Of a stretch of 64,000 nucleotides of DNA, positions 36,219 to 49,266 are shown one piece after another; the stretch's first letter is position 1, and each line of letters begins with the position of its first letter. This DNA comes from Todiramphus chloris collaris (Eukaryota > Chordata > Aves > Coraciiformes > Alcedinidae). Position numbers and translations under genes: made by a program. The stretch spans positions 6,125,577-6,189,576 of the forward strand of contig JANVCC010000076.1 in the NCBI GenBank assembly GCA_025345505.1, in the 5' to 3' direction. Under the pieces are notes generated by a model that saw only the letters and a program-made list of their open reading frames with translations, was not told the origin of the DNA and ran no database searches.

Positions 36219-39200
36219 TCCAGCTCCAAAGCATGTCTGCTGAGTTCTAGAAGAGAAGTATAAAAAGGTCCCTACTAGGTCCCAAATCTTGTGAGAAAGG
36301 TGCTTTTCTGATGGAATACAGGGATCTGGTAAATAGTATCTCAGTTATATAATATCTGCTTTTGAGATGACAGAGTGAGCCACTGCAAGTTGCTTCTATC
36401 AGCTTCATACTCATGCAGTCTTGTGGTTTTTCAATAGTTTAATACTACACAGAAAAGTAATCTTAGAAATCTACCATAAGGGATTACAATGAAAAGTTCA
36501 CAGCAGTCTTTTTGCTGAGGCTTCGGAAGAGTTCGCCAGCATTTTTTGTGTTTCACAATACCATGTAAGCCACTAGGAGCTGCTTTACTCACTTCAGTTA
36601 CTGGAAAACTGGAGCTGATTTCAAGTGATTTTCCCAGCTTGACACGATGTACTGACCCATGATTCCTGAAGCTCATTCAGCAAAATGCTGTCATCTACAT
36701 TGATGTAAACTTTGAAAATATACAGCTGCTGCAGTAAGAAAGTGATTTTATGTGATGGGCAGAAATGCCAGAAGGTTGAAAAGGTTTTTGTTGCTCTTGT
36801 GAGAGTGAGTGAGGAGCCGAAGAGGAAGTTGCAGCATTGCAGGAGTGAGTGGGAACTGAAGTCACAGAGGATGGTGAAAGAGCTGAGGCATTAAATGAAT
36901 ACTTTACAAAGAAGAACACTAGAAGATGTGCCAGATGAAACTGGCTGTTGTATCCACTATCACGGTTGACTTCAGAGCTAGTGAGGCACGGATATTGAAT
37001 AAGTTAAGAGAAGTTGAAATCAACAAATCATCCATGCCACGTGCAACCTTGAGGCTTTAAAATGAGATTGGAATAATACTCAGCTCAGGTAGGCTGGTTT
37101 TCACTCAGCAGCTACAAATGCCAAATTCACAAATAATAAAGGCAGAGAAAACTGCTATAGACCAAATACTGTAAGATCTTAATTACAACCATGTAACTAC
37201 ACAAAGGCCCCACGAAGTCAGATTTGGCATTTGTTTTCCCTCAGTAGAGGATTTTATTTACATATTTAGCTCAGCATGTTCCACTCACATGAATCATGTG
37301 TTTCCATATCCATGCACATTTTAAGATTTAAATGAGCCTTTTGGTAGCAGAGCATCAGGGGGGCTTATAGTGAGCTTTGTGACACATGCCACATGATGCA
37401 CATTGGTTCAGCCATGTCATTATTAAGTCATGGAAGGAGAAACTGAATTAAACAGTGTGGAAGTGGTTCTCTCATTCTCCCATGATGTTTTCTTTCCTTT
37501 TTTTCACTGTCTTTCCCTTTAGTGGGGAGGGAGAGGGGAGGAAATCAAAGAATCAGTCTCAGAAGTCTATCTGCCATTTTCTTGGAAGAAAAGTTATGCT
37601 CCCTAGGAATGATCCTTATCACCTGTGACATTTCATTTGTCACACATGTTTTTCCCCAAGAAAAAGCCCTGTGTGCTTCTTCAGTTCTTTAGTGGCTCTT
37701 GCAAAGGAAAAACAAGCAGGTGACCTACTCACTACTTTTCATAAGACACTTGTGTCTTTCTTGAGTGCTGGCCATGGTATCCAGATCCAGCTCTTCTTCC
37801 TTTTTTCCCTTTTGTTTGTCTGCATGCGATAATAAACCAAATCATCCTTCATTCAAATGCCCAAGGTATAGTAAGACGTACGCTAAAGGGGCTGTATTTT
37901 AATACATCTTGAAAGATCTCTTCCCTTGTTGATTTTAACTGCAGTAGAAAGAGGGCAAATGAATATGTAACCACATAGCTGGCAGATGCTGACTGAACTA
38001 TAAATACAATGGGAATTAGGGTTTTGTGTAACGCAAAGGAATGCATCGCAAAGCACCACTCTGTACAGCAGAGATGCCCACAGCACAGCTAATTAGAAAC
38101 ATTCTTCTTCCTTATATAGCTGTTCATCTTATAGTCCTTATTTACTCTAGTGGGATCGCTCTTGTGAGTATGAGCTGCATGTTAAGGTCTGTAATGACTT
38201 GTGCTTCAGGTTCAAGCTCATATATGTGATGGAAGGATGATATTTTTGTTGTTTCATGTTGTCATATAAAAATGAGCAGACCATTTTCACACAAAAAAAG
38301 TACTGTCTGAGGCATCGCTGAACTTCTCTGAGATAGCGTACCTACTGTTAACTTCCACTGCACAATTCCTTTCAGAACAAACATTAATGATAAAGTACAA
38401 GACCAGCGTGGTGCCAGAATCGTCTATAAAAGAACCAGCTATCCCATGCTAAAATTTGAACAAAGCATTTTCTGCTTGAAATGCTTACAATTTATTCCAT
38501 GTAATTTAAACACTCCTATTTTAAAAAGCTTTTAGTGAAATGAAAGTGTTTATTTTTCATCAAGAAACACACCTTTACAGTCCAAATTGAGATTTCTACA
38601 GGAGATGTGTTTTCATTTCAAAATGTTGCTGTTCTTTTCCTAAACTATTTTAGTCAACATATTTTCACAGCTCTAGTAATGGAAAAATTGTGAGTGTTAT
38701 TCTGAAGCATTTCTGACTGTTTTCCTTAACTTTGCAAATTTGGAGGAGAAAGCCTCAAAAGTAAAGGCAGATATATGTGTGTGTTTATGTAAATAGCTAT
38801 ATACACCTGATACTTACTCTCTCTGATTATACTATCTTGTCCTTGGTGAATCATTCTTACTTTTCTCTGTGGGAAAACAGGATAAAAATGCAAGATCAGT
38901 AGAAAATAGGAAGTTTTAGTCTCTTGTTGGTTCTTATCTCCAACCCCTTTTCCAAAACATACTCATTTTTAAAATAGATATATAAACCAAAGGAGGAACA
39001 GAAGGGATGCTTATATATATATAAGACTTGGACATTCATATTATTCTTCAGACCTATTGACATTATGGTACATCTATTGTACCTTGTATTATACAGACCA
39101 GTGATAGAAAGACCAGCCATGCTACAAATAATTTGTACATCCTGGTTAAAGCTAAGATGCACAAAATCACTAATATAACATGCCTTATTTGTTTGAAGTG

Positions 39201-39496
39201 AGGATCTGAGGATTACAGTATGCAAGGTTTTCTGGATGTTTTAAAATTACTGTAATTTTTCAGCAATTTAGGTATGAATTGGGTATCTGCACAGTTCGTA
39301 GGCCTAAGGCTTCTTTTTTTTTAGCAAAATTTGAGGCCATTTTCTGCCTATTTATTAAAGAATAATGAGGAATGTTAAGAAACATACCCTTTTGATAGAG
39401 GGTAGGCAGAAATTCTTCATACCTTACTTTTCCAAAGTCTGTCTGCGCTTTCCAACTTACTGCCCTGGCAACTCAGCTTTGTTGTTTCCCTTTCTT
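36219..39496. other. Unique sequence, no gene seen
   Basis: About 3.3 kb with no recognised repeat. Short TA/TG-rich microsatellite-like patches occur near 38770-38790 and 39010-39025. No supported exon. Confidence 0.5.
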
Positions 39497-40579
39497 CCAC
39501 GGGATAAACCAAACCAACCCAACCAACCAAAAAACAACATAAAACAAAAAAACAAACCCAAACCAAACAAACAGTGCAGTGAGGTGGATTGGTGTGCAGT
39601 GAGGTGGATTGGGAACTGGCTGAAGGACAGAACTCAGAGAGCTGTGGTCAGTGGAGCAGAGTCTAGCTGGAGGCCTGTGGCTAGTGGTGTCCCCAAAGGG
39701 TCAGTGCTGGGTCCAATACTGTTCAGTATATTCATCAATGACCTGGATGAAGGCACAGAGTGTACCCTCAGCAGGTTTGCTGATGATACAAAACTGGGAG
39801 GAGTGGCTGACACTCCAGAAGGTTGTGCTGCCATCCAGCGTGACCTGGACAGGCTGGAGAGCTGGGCGGGGAGAAATGTAATGCAATTTAACAAGAGCAA
39901 GTGTAAAGTGCTGCATCTGGGGAAGAACAACCCCATGTATCAGTATAGGCTGGGGGCTGATCTGTTGGACAGCAGCTCTGGGGAAAAAGACCTCGGGGTC
40001 CTGGTGGGCAGCAGGATGACCATGAGCCAACAATGCACCATTGCAGCCAAGAAGGCCAATGGCATCCTGGGGTGCATTAGGAAGAGTGTGGTCAGCAGGT
40101 CAAGGGACGTTCTCCTCACCCGCTACTCCACCCTGGTGAGGCCCCACCTGGAATCCTGTGTCCAGTTCTGGGCACCCCAGTTCAGGAAAGACATTGAGCT
40201 ACTGGAGAGAGTCCAGCGCAGGGCCACCAAGATTATTAAGGGAGTGGAGCATCTCCCTTCTGAGGAGAGGCTGAGAGAGCTGGGTCTCTTTAGCCTGGAG
40301 AAGAGGAGGCTGAGGGGGGATCTCATTAATGTCTATAAATATGTTAAGGGCGAGTGTAGGGAGGATGGAGCCAGACTCTTCTCGGTGTCATCCAATGTTA
40401 GGACAAGGGGCAATGGGAGCAAGTTGGAAAATAAGAGGTTTAGGATAAACATAAGAGAAAACTTTTTTACGGTAAGGGTGACAGAGCACTGGAACGGGCT
40501 GCCCAGGGGGGTTGTGGAGTCTCCTTCTCTGGAGGCATTCAAGACCCGCCTGGACACATTCCTGTGTGACTTGATCTAG
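39365..40579 (+). pseudogene. CR1 ORF2 C-terminal reverse-transcriptase remnant
   Basis: A 404-codon uninterrupted frame. Residues 1-70 come from non-CR1 flanking DNA (the second half is Pro/Asn/Lys-rich because of the A/C tract) and are not real protein. Real CR1 ORF2 sequence starts at about residue 79 ([12 protein letters not shown]). VPKGSVLGP lies at residues 109-117, where the family usually has PQGSVLGP. The catalytic FADD box is at 138-141. Downstream are the conserved post-RT segments [30 protein letters not shown] and [11 protein letters not shown], ending LDTFLCDLI before the stop at 40577-40579. ORF2 normally also has an N-terminal endonuclease and RT fingers, absent here. No promoter or host function is evident. 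Confidence 0.9.
39497..39573 (+). repeat. A/C-only low-complexity tract abutting a CR1
   Basis: About 75 bases consisting almost wholly of A and C in AACC/AAAC/CAAA words, ending exactly where the CR1 at 39574 starts. It may be a simple repeat present before insertion, or sequence generated at the 5' junction. Confidence 0.75.
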
Positions 40580-40659
40580 GTGATCCTGCTCTGGCAGGGT
40601 GGTTGGACTAGATGATCTTTCTTGGTCCCTTCCTACCCCTAACAATCCATGATGTGATG
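39574..40659 (+). mobile_element. CR1 LINE, best-preserved copy, plus strand
   Basis: A 5'-truncated CR1 of about 1.09 kb. It starts with a 20-bp unit (GTGCAGTGAGGTGGATTGGT, 39574-39593) repeated at 39594, continues through the C-terminal half of ORF2 and a short 3' UTR (GTGATCCTGCTCTGGCAGGG), and ends at a degenerate octamer near CATGATGTGATG. The CR1 3' block GATGATCTTTCTTGGTCCCTTCC differs from that of the other copies. Lack of stops across about 335 codons makes it the youngest or least damaged CR1 here. It cannot move by itself, since the endonuclease and the N-terminal RT are missing. Confidence 0.95.
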
Positions 40660-41517
40660 TATTTATTTCCTAAGAAAACAAAACCAAACTCTTTTAAGGT
40701 GATTGTTTTGCTTGGCTTGTAATTAAGTGGAATAATTCTTGAACTCTCATTATCTCTTTTCTGTACCTCATCATCTTATACATGAGAAGCAGTTTAGAAC
40801 AGAACAGACTGATCCTGGGCAGGCTGTATCAGCCCAATAGCATCTTCTAATGCTGTTGCCTTCAAATCCTTCCCATGCAATGGTACCAGTGCTGAATGTC
40901 TCTGTGCAGCAATATTTAGCAATCAAAATCCATCACATAGAATTTCTATGGGCAGAATGTGATTTCATCCAGAAAGAATTATGCTAGCCTTTAATCTGAT
41001 TTGCTCTCTGGATTTAAGGAAATTTCACATGTAGGAGAGTAACTCTATCCGTTTATAATATTTCCAAAGAAGAGCAGGCCTTTTTGCTTCTCTCATCTCT
41101 CATTTGGCTGTAGGCTCAGCTGCTGAATCCTCTAAGTGTGTAAAATGCCAGCTGCCTGGTCATTTACTGCCCACTTCCCAGGAAAGGATTTTGTACAATA
41201 TAGGATTTAACTCTTAAACTGTCATGAAAAATGTGGAAAGAAAAACAGTAACATTTCCCTCTATCTCTGTAAAACATATGACCAAGTGAAGAGTGATATA
41301 AAGGTTTTATCTGTATAATTCTGGGGTGAATCATATTTTAAGAGATGTTATTGGCATGATGAATGTATAATAATATGCATTACTTGTAAGGAATAATGTT
41401 ACAATGAAGGTGTGTGTTTGTCAGCCCTAGCTAGTGATAAGCCTATTATGTGCTGTCTCACTGTTATTGTTTATTGGAAATGTGGCAGTCCCTGTAGGTC
41501 TTGGTAAAGATGGCAGT
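40660..41517. other. Unique sequence, no gene seen
   Basis: No recognised repeat or supported exon. Confidence 0.5.
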
Positions 41518-41735
41518 GTTGAACAAACACGTCTTAAGGGATAGTCCATGCCCATGAAGAGCTTATTATCTAAATTAGTAAGGCTCAGAAAAGGAAAAGG
41601 GGGATTATCATCTCCATTTTAAAGACAGAGCAGGCTGAGACTGTGAGGGATGTAATAACTTGTCATGTTATTGTGCAGTGTGAATGTCAGAGCCACACTT
41701 CTGTTCAGCATGTTCCACTGCACATTGTGCACAAA
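41518..41735 (-). mobile_element. Amniote CORE-SINE (MIR-like) relic
   Basis: Plus-strand order of blocks: GTTGAACAAACACG, GATAGTCCATGCCCATGAAG, GAGCTTATTATCTAAATTAG, ATTATCATCTCCATTTTAAA, then AATGTCAGAGCC. They match, in order and spacing, the reverse complement of amniote MIR-type SINEs that contain an AGAGCTTACAATCTAA block followed by CCCCATTTTACAGA and the GTCACACAG...GGCAGAGCC core. It is old and diverged. Exact family naming needs a Dfam search. Confidence 0.65.
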
Positions 41736-44700
41736 AGCTTTTAAACAAAATATGAGACGCACTGGTTGGTTTCATATTTATATGTGTGTCTGTAGGAAAA
41801 AACAGTGATTTACCAGAGTACAAATCAAGATACAGCAATAACGTCCGTGAGGTTTTAATATCTACTAGTTAAATCCCCAAATATCTTTTATCAGCTTTCT
41901 AGGATTCTTAGTTTCTTAAACTCTTAGCCCAACTGCATGTTTTGGAAGGCTGGAAACAATTGCTGAATAATGATTTATCACACCTGCTTCTGTCTCAGTG
42001 CTCTACCAGTTCTAGTTACTGGTTCATAACCCCAGCAGGGCTTCAGGGATGCATGCTACCCATTCTTCTGTTCAGAGAAGTAAATGATTGCTTATTTTGG
42101 AAGAAAGAATGAAGAGGGAAGAATTACAGTTTATAGGAATGGCAGGTAGGCTATAAAAGCAGTGTTTTTTAAAAACTGTGTAGGGGAATTGCAAGATTCC
42201 CTGAGATCTGGAATATGATGTACAGTCTTGTGAGATGTTGATTAGCAGAATAAGTTCCTAAGTATATAGAACACAGTCAAAAGTGTGTAGAAAGGTTTTT
42301 GTCACTGCTGCTTCATGCACACATCGGTTCTTGCTCATACCCAGTGTATTTGTGTACTACGGCCGCTCAGATTCTTTCCGCAAAACCAAACTATAGGATC
42401 CTTTTGCCCTGCTAAGTTTAGTACTAGCTGTGTCCGTCCCTAAGCAAGGGGACTGATTTCCTGAGCTGCACTTGAGGTGTGTTCATAGGGCTCTGGTGAT
42501 GACGTCTGGGTTCTGAAGGATTGAACAGCTGAGAGCTGGTGGGACAGAGCCTGTTCTGCCTGCAGTGCCCCCCTCCTCCTGCGTGCATAACAAGGAGGAT
42601 ATCTGTGTACTCATACATGAGCTATACATCATCAGAAAGAGAATTTTTTGATAGCCATATTGCAGCTGCTTGAAGTATCTTAAGCACCAAAAAGCACCAA
42701 ATTAAGGAGAAGAACCAAGTGGAAGATCTATATAGCAAGACACAGAAGCAACTAAAGATTCAAACAGATGAGTAAACCCGTTTTATACACATGCAGAAGC
42801 TCACAAATATTTTCTTCTTGGTTTTGTTTCCTCTTACCTTAGGCTGGATGAAACTCCACACAAGTCAAAGAATGTAGTACCTAAGATTACAATCCTCTTC
42901 CCAAAGATTATATTATCTGTTCTTGAAAATTAGGTATATGTCACTGTGCTGGGGTAGATGGATTCATGTATCAGATTCTGACTACCAGCTTGAGATGAGA
43001 GCTCTAGCTGATGGAGGGTTTGCGTAAAATAGTAATTAGTGGTAAGAAAATCCATCAGTGGAAGTTTTGTTATTTTAGTGCTGCTTTCCCCAGCATTAAT
43101 TCCAGGATCTGTAATATCATTTGTTCTCAGGATTTCAGTAAACTACATGAGAGAATGGCTGTAGCCATTTATAAGATTAATCAGGGAGAAGAAGGTATGG
43201 CTTTATTTTCCACAGAACAGGCATTCACATATAAGCTAAGTAGCTGCTGCATCACTATGGCAGAGGATGAACTGCTTCAGAGGCTGTCCAGCAGGTAAGG
43301 TGGAGGGAGTGATGTATGAACTAGTAATGCAAAACTATGCCTAGGATCACAAACAGCACTGTCCCCTACTGGAGACTTACACAGGGACGTAAATCACTTT
43401 GGAAAAACCCTGCTGTGTCAATTAAAGATTTTGTCGCCTATTATCACCATAAGCTGAGGCACCATATCTGTTTTGGAGCTGAAGTACAAGAGTTCTTCCT
43501 AAGTCACTATGCTGTGAAATCAAACAGATGAAGTTAGGAGATCCTTTGTCAAAGAGAGAGATTGATGTTAATGAGTGCTTTTGCTCTGAAGTAGACAAAG
43601 AATTCTTGCACTGCCCTTCCTCTGGCCTTACCTGGAGAAGCCAAACATGGGAGCAGAAACATCTGCAGAAGTATTTTCTAGACATAGGTCTGGAAAGGCC
43701 TGGGCTCTCTCTCTAGATCCTGTGATGCAGCCCCTTTCAGAGAACAAAGAGAGATAATGTAGTTGTTCACTTACAACACAACTTTAATTTAAAGCTAGAC
43801 TAACCTAGCATTGAAAAGGAGAACAAAGGAGTTTCTTAGATCCAGATTAAGAAGTTGGGCTGAGCTTTTAGAACACGTGGTAGGAGTTTGCTTTGCTTCA
43901 CTTTAAGCACTAAATTGAAAATGAAAATCTTCTGGCAGCAGGCCATAGGAAAGAAGCAAAATGCTAACTAATCATTTAATGTTAAAATCAATGGCACAGT
44001 GTTATGAAAGCCTGAAGGAATGGAAATGTCTTTTCTTAGCATACACAATAATAGACTTCAGGGTCAAGAAATGATATATTACTGTAATATCTCTTGCCTT
44101 TTAAAATGACATTTGTAATAAATGGCACATATTCCTCTTATAATTTCTTTATTAGTAACACAAATTTCACCATCTGTGATTATCATCATGGATGGCAGAT
44201 GAAAAATTCCCCTCTGCCAATGAACATACCAGTTGAGTTATGCCGGGGAGGCACGTGGCTTGCCAGGCACATAAAGAACTCGACCAGGGTGATTCCTTTG
44301 GTGCCACACAACAGCAATTATAAGCCTCTCTACTTGACAGGTAGCCTCTACCCTTCCTGGGCTTCTTTGAGCAGAGTATCAGCTAGCATAGCTGAGGGGA
44401 TACATCAAAATTAGGGAACCATTTACTTTCTGCGTGCATTTGGCATAGTCCTGAGGATTGGCAATGGACCTTATCCCACAATCAATTTCCTTTCCATCTT
44501 GATTGAAGGAAATGTATGACTTCGCTGCAAGCTCTGTTGAATTCCCTACCACGATCTCTGCAGATATGTAAATGAACATTAGCTGCAGAATATCAGATTA
44601 TGGAAATGCTTAAAGAACATTATGGTTTGAGGAAGAGGAAAAAATAGTCTTTTGCTAGCCAGACATTTTCTCTTTAAAGGAAACATTTGAGTGATGTGAA

Positions 44701-47700
44701 GTGGAGGCTAAAATATAAATTAAATATGAAAAGCTGAGAGAGATGTAATTATTAACATTATTTGGATTAGATGGAGAAATTCAAGGCCTGTTTCAGCAGA
44801 GAGCTTGCATGCCTGCATAAAGAAATATGGGAATTCATATTTCTGAAAGGCAGTGACTTTCTGTGAATTGCTATAAAAGAAATAGTAATTTCTACAGCGC
44901 ATGAACAGATGGGAATTCAAATGAACATAAGGAATTCACTGCTGTATGAGTGAGCTGATAGCCAGTGGCAGACAGACCAAGGGTGACTCGTGTTATTTCC
45001 CACAGGAGCACAGAGGCTTTTATCAGTTGCCCAAACAAGGGTTTCTAGTGCTACCTGAGGTGCCCTGGAGTGTCCTGAGCCACCTCTCCAGCAAAGTGCA
45101 GGAATCCTGTTACTCCCATGTCAGCAGAACCCTGTGGGCTTCCCAGATGTATCACAGCATCTTATAGACACCCCAGGCTGAACTGAACACCAAAGGACAC
45201 ATCTCTAATGTTAGGAACCTTGATTAGAAGCTAATGAAAGATTTAATGTTTTACAGCAAAAAGCTGCAGATGATTTACTACTCTATCACAATGTGCTGAT
45301 TGTAATGTTGGCTGAACTGCAAACACAAAACAGTATCTGTTTTCAAATATTAGCATTACTTTCTGAAGACAGATTTTTTTTTTTTTTTCCTAGTTTTATC
45401 CAATAGCTCAGACTGGAAAATGCAGTCCATTTGTTTTCTCCTGTGTGCAAATTTCAAAAGTATTCTTCCTTTGTCTAGATGTGGTGGCTTTTTTTTCCCA
45501 AAACACAAACTTTTTTTTCAACGCCACATTTTATTAAACACAAATAATCAAAGGAGGAAATACCAGCTCAAGTAGGAAAGGACCGAGAGCGCATGCTCAA
45601 TAAGTAATATTCAGTGTTTCTGTATTTTTGCTCAAAATAACGGTGACAAATTGCTAAAGTGTCAACATTCAAAAAGTACAAGACAAAAGTCTGCATCACT
45701 ATCCCGAACTGTATATAAATTCCAATAAACTCTGCTAAGGAGAGTAAATTTATGATTGCGTTTTTACGAGCATGATCAGATTCTGGATCTACAAGGCTAT
45801 ACAAAGACATCTGTGTGTTTTAATAGGAATAATGATTCCACCACACACACACGCCTTTGCAGAAATATAAGAATTGTTATTTTCCTATTCCCCACTGGAA
45901 TCCCATCTGGCACTACTAATCAACCAATTACCTTCAACAGATAATGGATGAAATGAGAAAGAAACTGTGTTGAAGGATTATATTTTTGGTTACTAATCTG
46001 GAGCAGAATAAATGTCAACAACACTTTCTGGTTGCGGAAACAAACCATTTTCAGGTTAAATTTCAGTTCATCACCTTTCTGTCTGTAAGGAATAGTTTTT
46101 AATGAAAATTTTAGACTCTAGTGGGCTGTCTGACTTGGTTTCTTGTTCAACTCTGATCCTGCTTTAATTACTTTACCACCCTCTCTTGTCTGCTAATGAA
46201 CCTGTCCTTACTGGTCCAGGTCTCACCACACTGAAGGCATATGCTCTCAAAATCTTGATTCATTGAGCCTGTGCCATTTGAACTTCAAGCTTTTCTTATA
46301 CCAAATGTTAAGATGCACTCAGAAAATGAACCAACAGGGACATTCACGATACCTACTCTCAGCTTACTATAAATATCAACATACATTTACTTGATACAAT
46401 TCCTTTTCCTTCCCCCGATTGCTCTGAATAAGCGATATTCACCTATAATTTAAATCCTGTGGTCTGTTCTGGGAGCCTCCATAAAGCCCAATAAGTGTGA
46501 TAGGTTTGGCTGTATACTAATGACTGGAAAAGCCTTTTACTTTAAATGATTTATATCATTATATTTGGAATAGACACATGAAAAGAGCATAGTTACCATG
46601 GAGCAAATGTTATGAACAACACATTATAAAATGGTATTTGATCAACTTGAGAACAGTGTAGGAAAGTTTTTTTTCTTTTAACTTTGAAATACGTATCCAG
46701 TTCATAATTCCTCGTAGCCAGATTAAAGTTTTAAATTACTTTGTGTTCTGTTTTTGTGGGGTCTCTGTGGCGTTAATTTTTTTTTTTTATGTATTTAATA
46801 CAAATGAATTTTAATGCTTTTGAAAAGAAAGTATTCAGCATCTTTTCTCTCCCTCTTTCAGTTAATCTGGTTTAGGGTTATGAACAGCCCAAAGCTTGCT
46901 CAGTTGAATCCCACAGATTAGCACCAGTGTCTGAAAGACAGCAGCCTTTAAATGAGTTTGTGTCAGCCCACTTAGACATTGAGCACCATAATCAAAGCTC
47001 CTCTTTCATTTCAGAGGCTCATGTGTCAAGTTAGTAACAGAACAAGCACTCTGTTGTGTACTCTGTTTTCTGAACAGAAATGTACTATTTTTGGTCCAGA
47101 TATTTAACGATTTTGGTTAAATGATTACTATCTTCCTACCTGGTTTTGTTCAGTTCAGGGAAAGGAAGCTCCCTGTATTAGCACATCAGGAATTCTCAAT
47201 GCTTGAAGCTTTGAACTGTGCTATGCTTTATGATACTAGCTCATATTTTTGAAAATGTTGTACTTTTCCATTTTTCCTATGATGTTCATCAAACAGCTCT
47301 CAGCTTATAGTTTCCCATACATGTTTCTGAGCCTCCTGAATTCATGATATAGTCACTAAATATTGTTACTGACTATATTCTGACACAAAGTAAATGCTAA
47401 TCTGTACTGAAAGGAAAAATGCAGTGTTAGTGCAGCTGAATAAAGCATCCTTAAAGTTCCATATTCCCAGAAAAATGGAGAGGAAGCAGCAGAGGCTTAG
47501 AAGCAGCATGAATGATAAGAGTGAGAAGTGATACTTGCATTTGTTTTTTGCTTCCATTTTTCTACCAGAAAAGCCTAGGTGGCTTTTATTTTTCTCTGAT
47601 CTTGGGCCAATCCTTTCCTGAATAGATCAGCTAACACCCTGTCAGTTTACTGCTCTTCTGGGCCACCCCTTATGTTGTAACCTGAATAAGATGATTCTCC

Positions 47701-49205
47701 ATTATTTGTCTCATTAAATCTCCAGTATCTTATTGATCCAGGCCCTTTTGTGAAGATAGAAGAATCTGAGATTTACCACCATGTCACTGAAATCAGGTTT
47801 CCATTCTCAGTACTTTAAGATTTCTTTTCCATGGGATTTATTCTGGAAAGGATGTGTGGGAGGATGGTGGATATGAAGAAAGAGAAAGAGACTGTTGTAC
47901 TTTCTCCTGAGCAATTTCTGAATTCTTTGTCATGGAGAGGTAGTTCACTGTAACAGGCCTTTCAGCAGAAGTAAATTAATTCCATGTATTTTTTTTTTTT
48001 TTGGTCAAAATATGCTGTAAAATTACAGTCTATGGTAGAATTTAATTTAATTTTGGAAATAATATAGAATGTAAATGCAGATTATTATACAGCAAAGAAT
48101 TTAAGTCTGAGTGGCATAAATGGAGATTGGTGAACATCACAGAGGAGCATTTCTTCTCACAGAGGTTTCCTACATCTTACCTGCCAATTGTGCTGCATAG
48201 CAATAAGACCTGCTTGAATTAAAACAGTACTGAAGATTACTGTGTTCTTGTCTTATTATGTAGTAGTAAATATCAGTTATACATTAGTATGTTGCTAACC
48301 TGTCTGAAACTCCCCTGACAAAATCTTTTCTGGTGGAATATCTCACAGCTTTCCATGAAGTATTATCTGTTCAGGACTAATGAGATAAAACTGAGCAGCT
48401 TATTTCCATCCAGGACCAGGTACTGCTAGCACATGGGCAGGCTGCTATTTGAATAATATTTAAAATCTGGAACTGACTCTAGATTTCATCAGATTTGAAA
48501 ATTAGAAGAGTCTTGATTCAGAGTCACATTCAACTTCAGATTGATTGCATTCTTAGTGTTGAGTTCGGGCAAAATGAAAATCTCATTTGAACATGGTGCA
48601 AGAAACCGGTACTCTCAAAACAGAATGAAACCTGTGCTTCTGTCTGAGACTGTAGTTTGCATACAATTCACCTCAGACCAGAGCAGCTCCCCAGCAAGGT
48701 CTTAACTGTTTTATTATGTACAGAAAAAACATGTATGTGTGTATATGTATGATTTCCAGCAACTTCCCACAACATTTATTTTTCCATTGAGCGGCAACAG
48801 AGTGGGGAAAATTTCACAGCTTTCATAAAGCCTACAATTAAGCTGATATGAGATCAGAAATTGATTTTTAATGATTGTTGGAGTAGGGAAGATGCATCAG
48901 AAATTTCTTCCTAGCCTCAGCTGTTCAGTGCTTATTGGTTACTAATCTCAAAAGAGATGGCAGAAGTACATTATTTTCTTGTTTCTCCAACTGAGAATAT
49001 AGATGGCATGCGCATCTTGCATTTCCCCTGCTTTGCTCTGGTTATAAAAGATCTTCTGGCATGTCACAAGCTATAAAACGTCCTTACTTATTCTGCAGAA
49101 CCTTACTTGTATAGGGCACAAAGTGCAGCTAGTGTGTTAAGAGCTTACATGTATTGCATAGTTTAGCCTATACATAAGATCTGAAGGCATTGCAGACAAT
49201 CTATA
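41736..49205. other. Long unique stretch; one speculative exon
   Basis: About 7.5 kb without a recognised repeat family. A strong acceptor/donor pair brackets 43131-43294 (listed separately). A short CA repeat is present at 45842-45852, and T runs lie near 45375, 45490 and 46775. Other open frames show no recognisable product. Confidence 0.45.
43131..43294 (+). other. Speculative 164-nt exon between consensus splice sites
   Basis: Upstream is a pyrimidine-rich acceptor, TCATTTGTTCTCAG, ending at 43130. Downstream is GCAG followed by GTAAGG at 43295, a strong donor. One plus-strand frame is open throughout and extends upstream to an ATG at 43011. The internal peptide (for example AIYKINQGEEGMALF) resembles nothing I know. 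Splice-like pairs of this quality arise by chance every few kilobases, so it is only a candidate, possibly a lncRNA exon. Confidence 0.18.
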
Positions 49206-49266
49206 GGCATAGAAACAGAATGGTAGGGGTTGGGAGGAACCTCTGGAAGATCATCTAGTCCAGCAA
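49206..49266 (-). mobile_element. CR1 LINE 3' tail fragment, minus strand
   Basis: CATAGAAACAGAATGGTAGG, then GGTTGGGAGGAACCTCTGGA and GATCATCTAGTCCAG, match the reverse complement of the last about 60 bp of CR1, including the terminal octamer. It is a very short 5'-truncated insertion. Confidence 0.85.

Noticed and set aside
39365-39573. N-terminal 70 residues of the 404-codon frame as part of a real protein
   Set aside because: They derive from flanking DNA and an A/C simple tract. CR1 sequence starts only at 39574.
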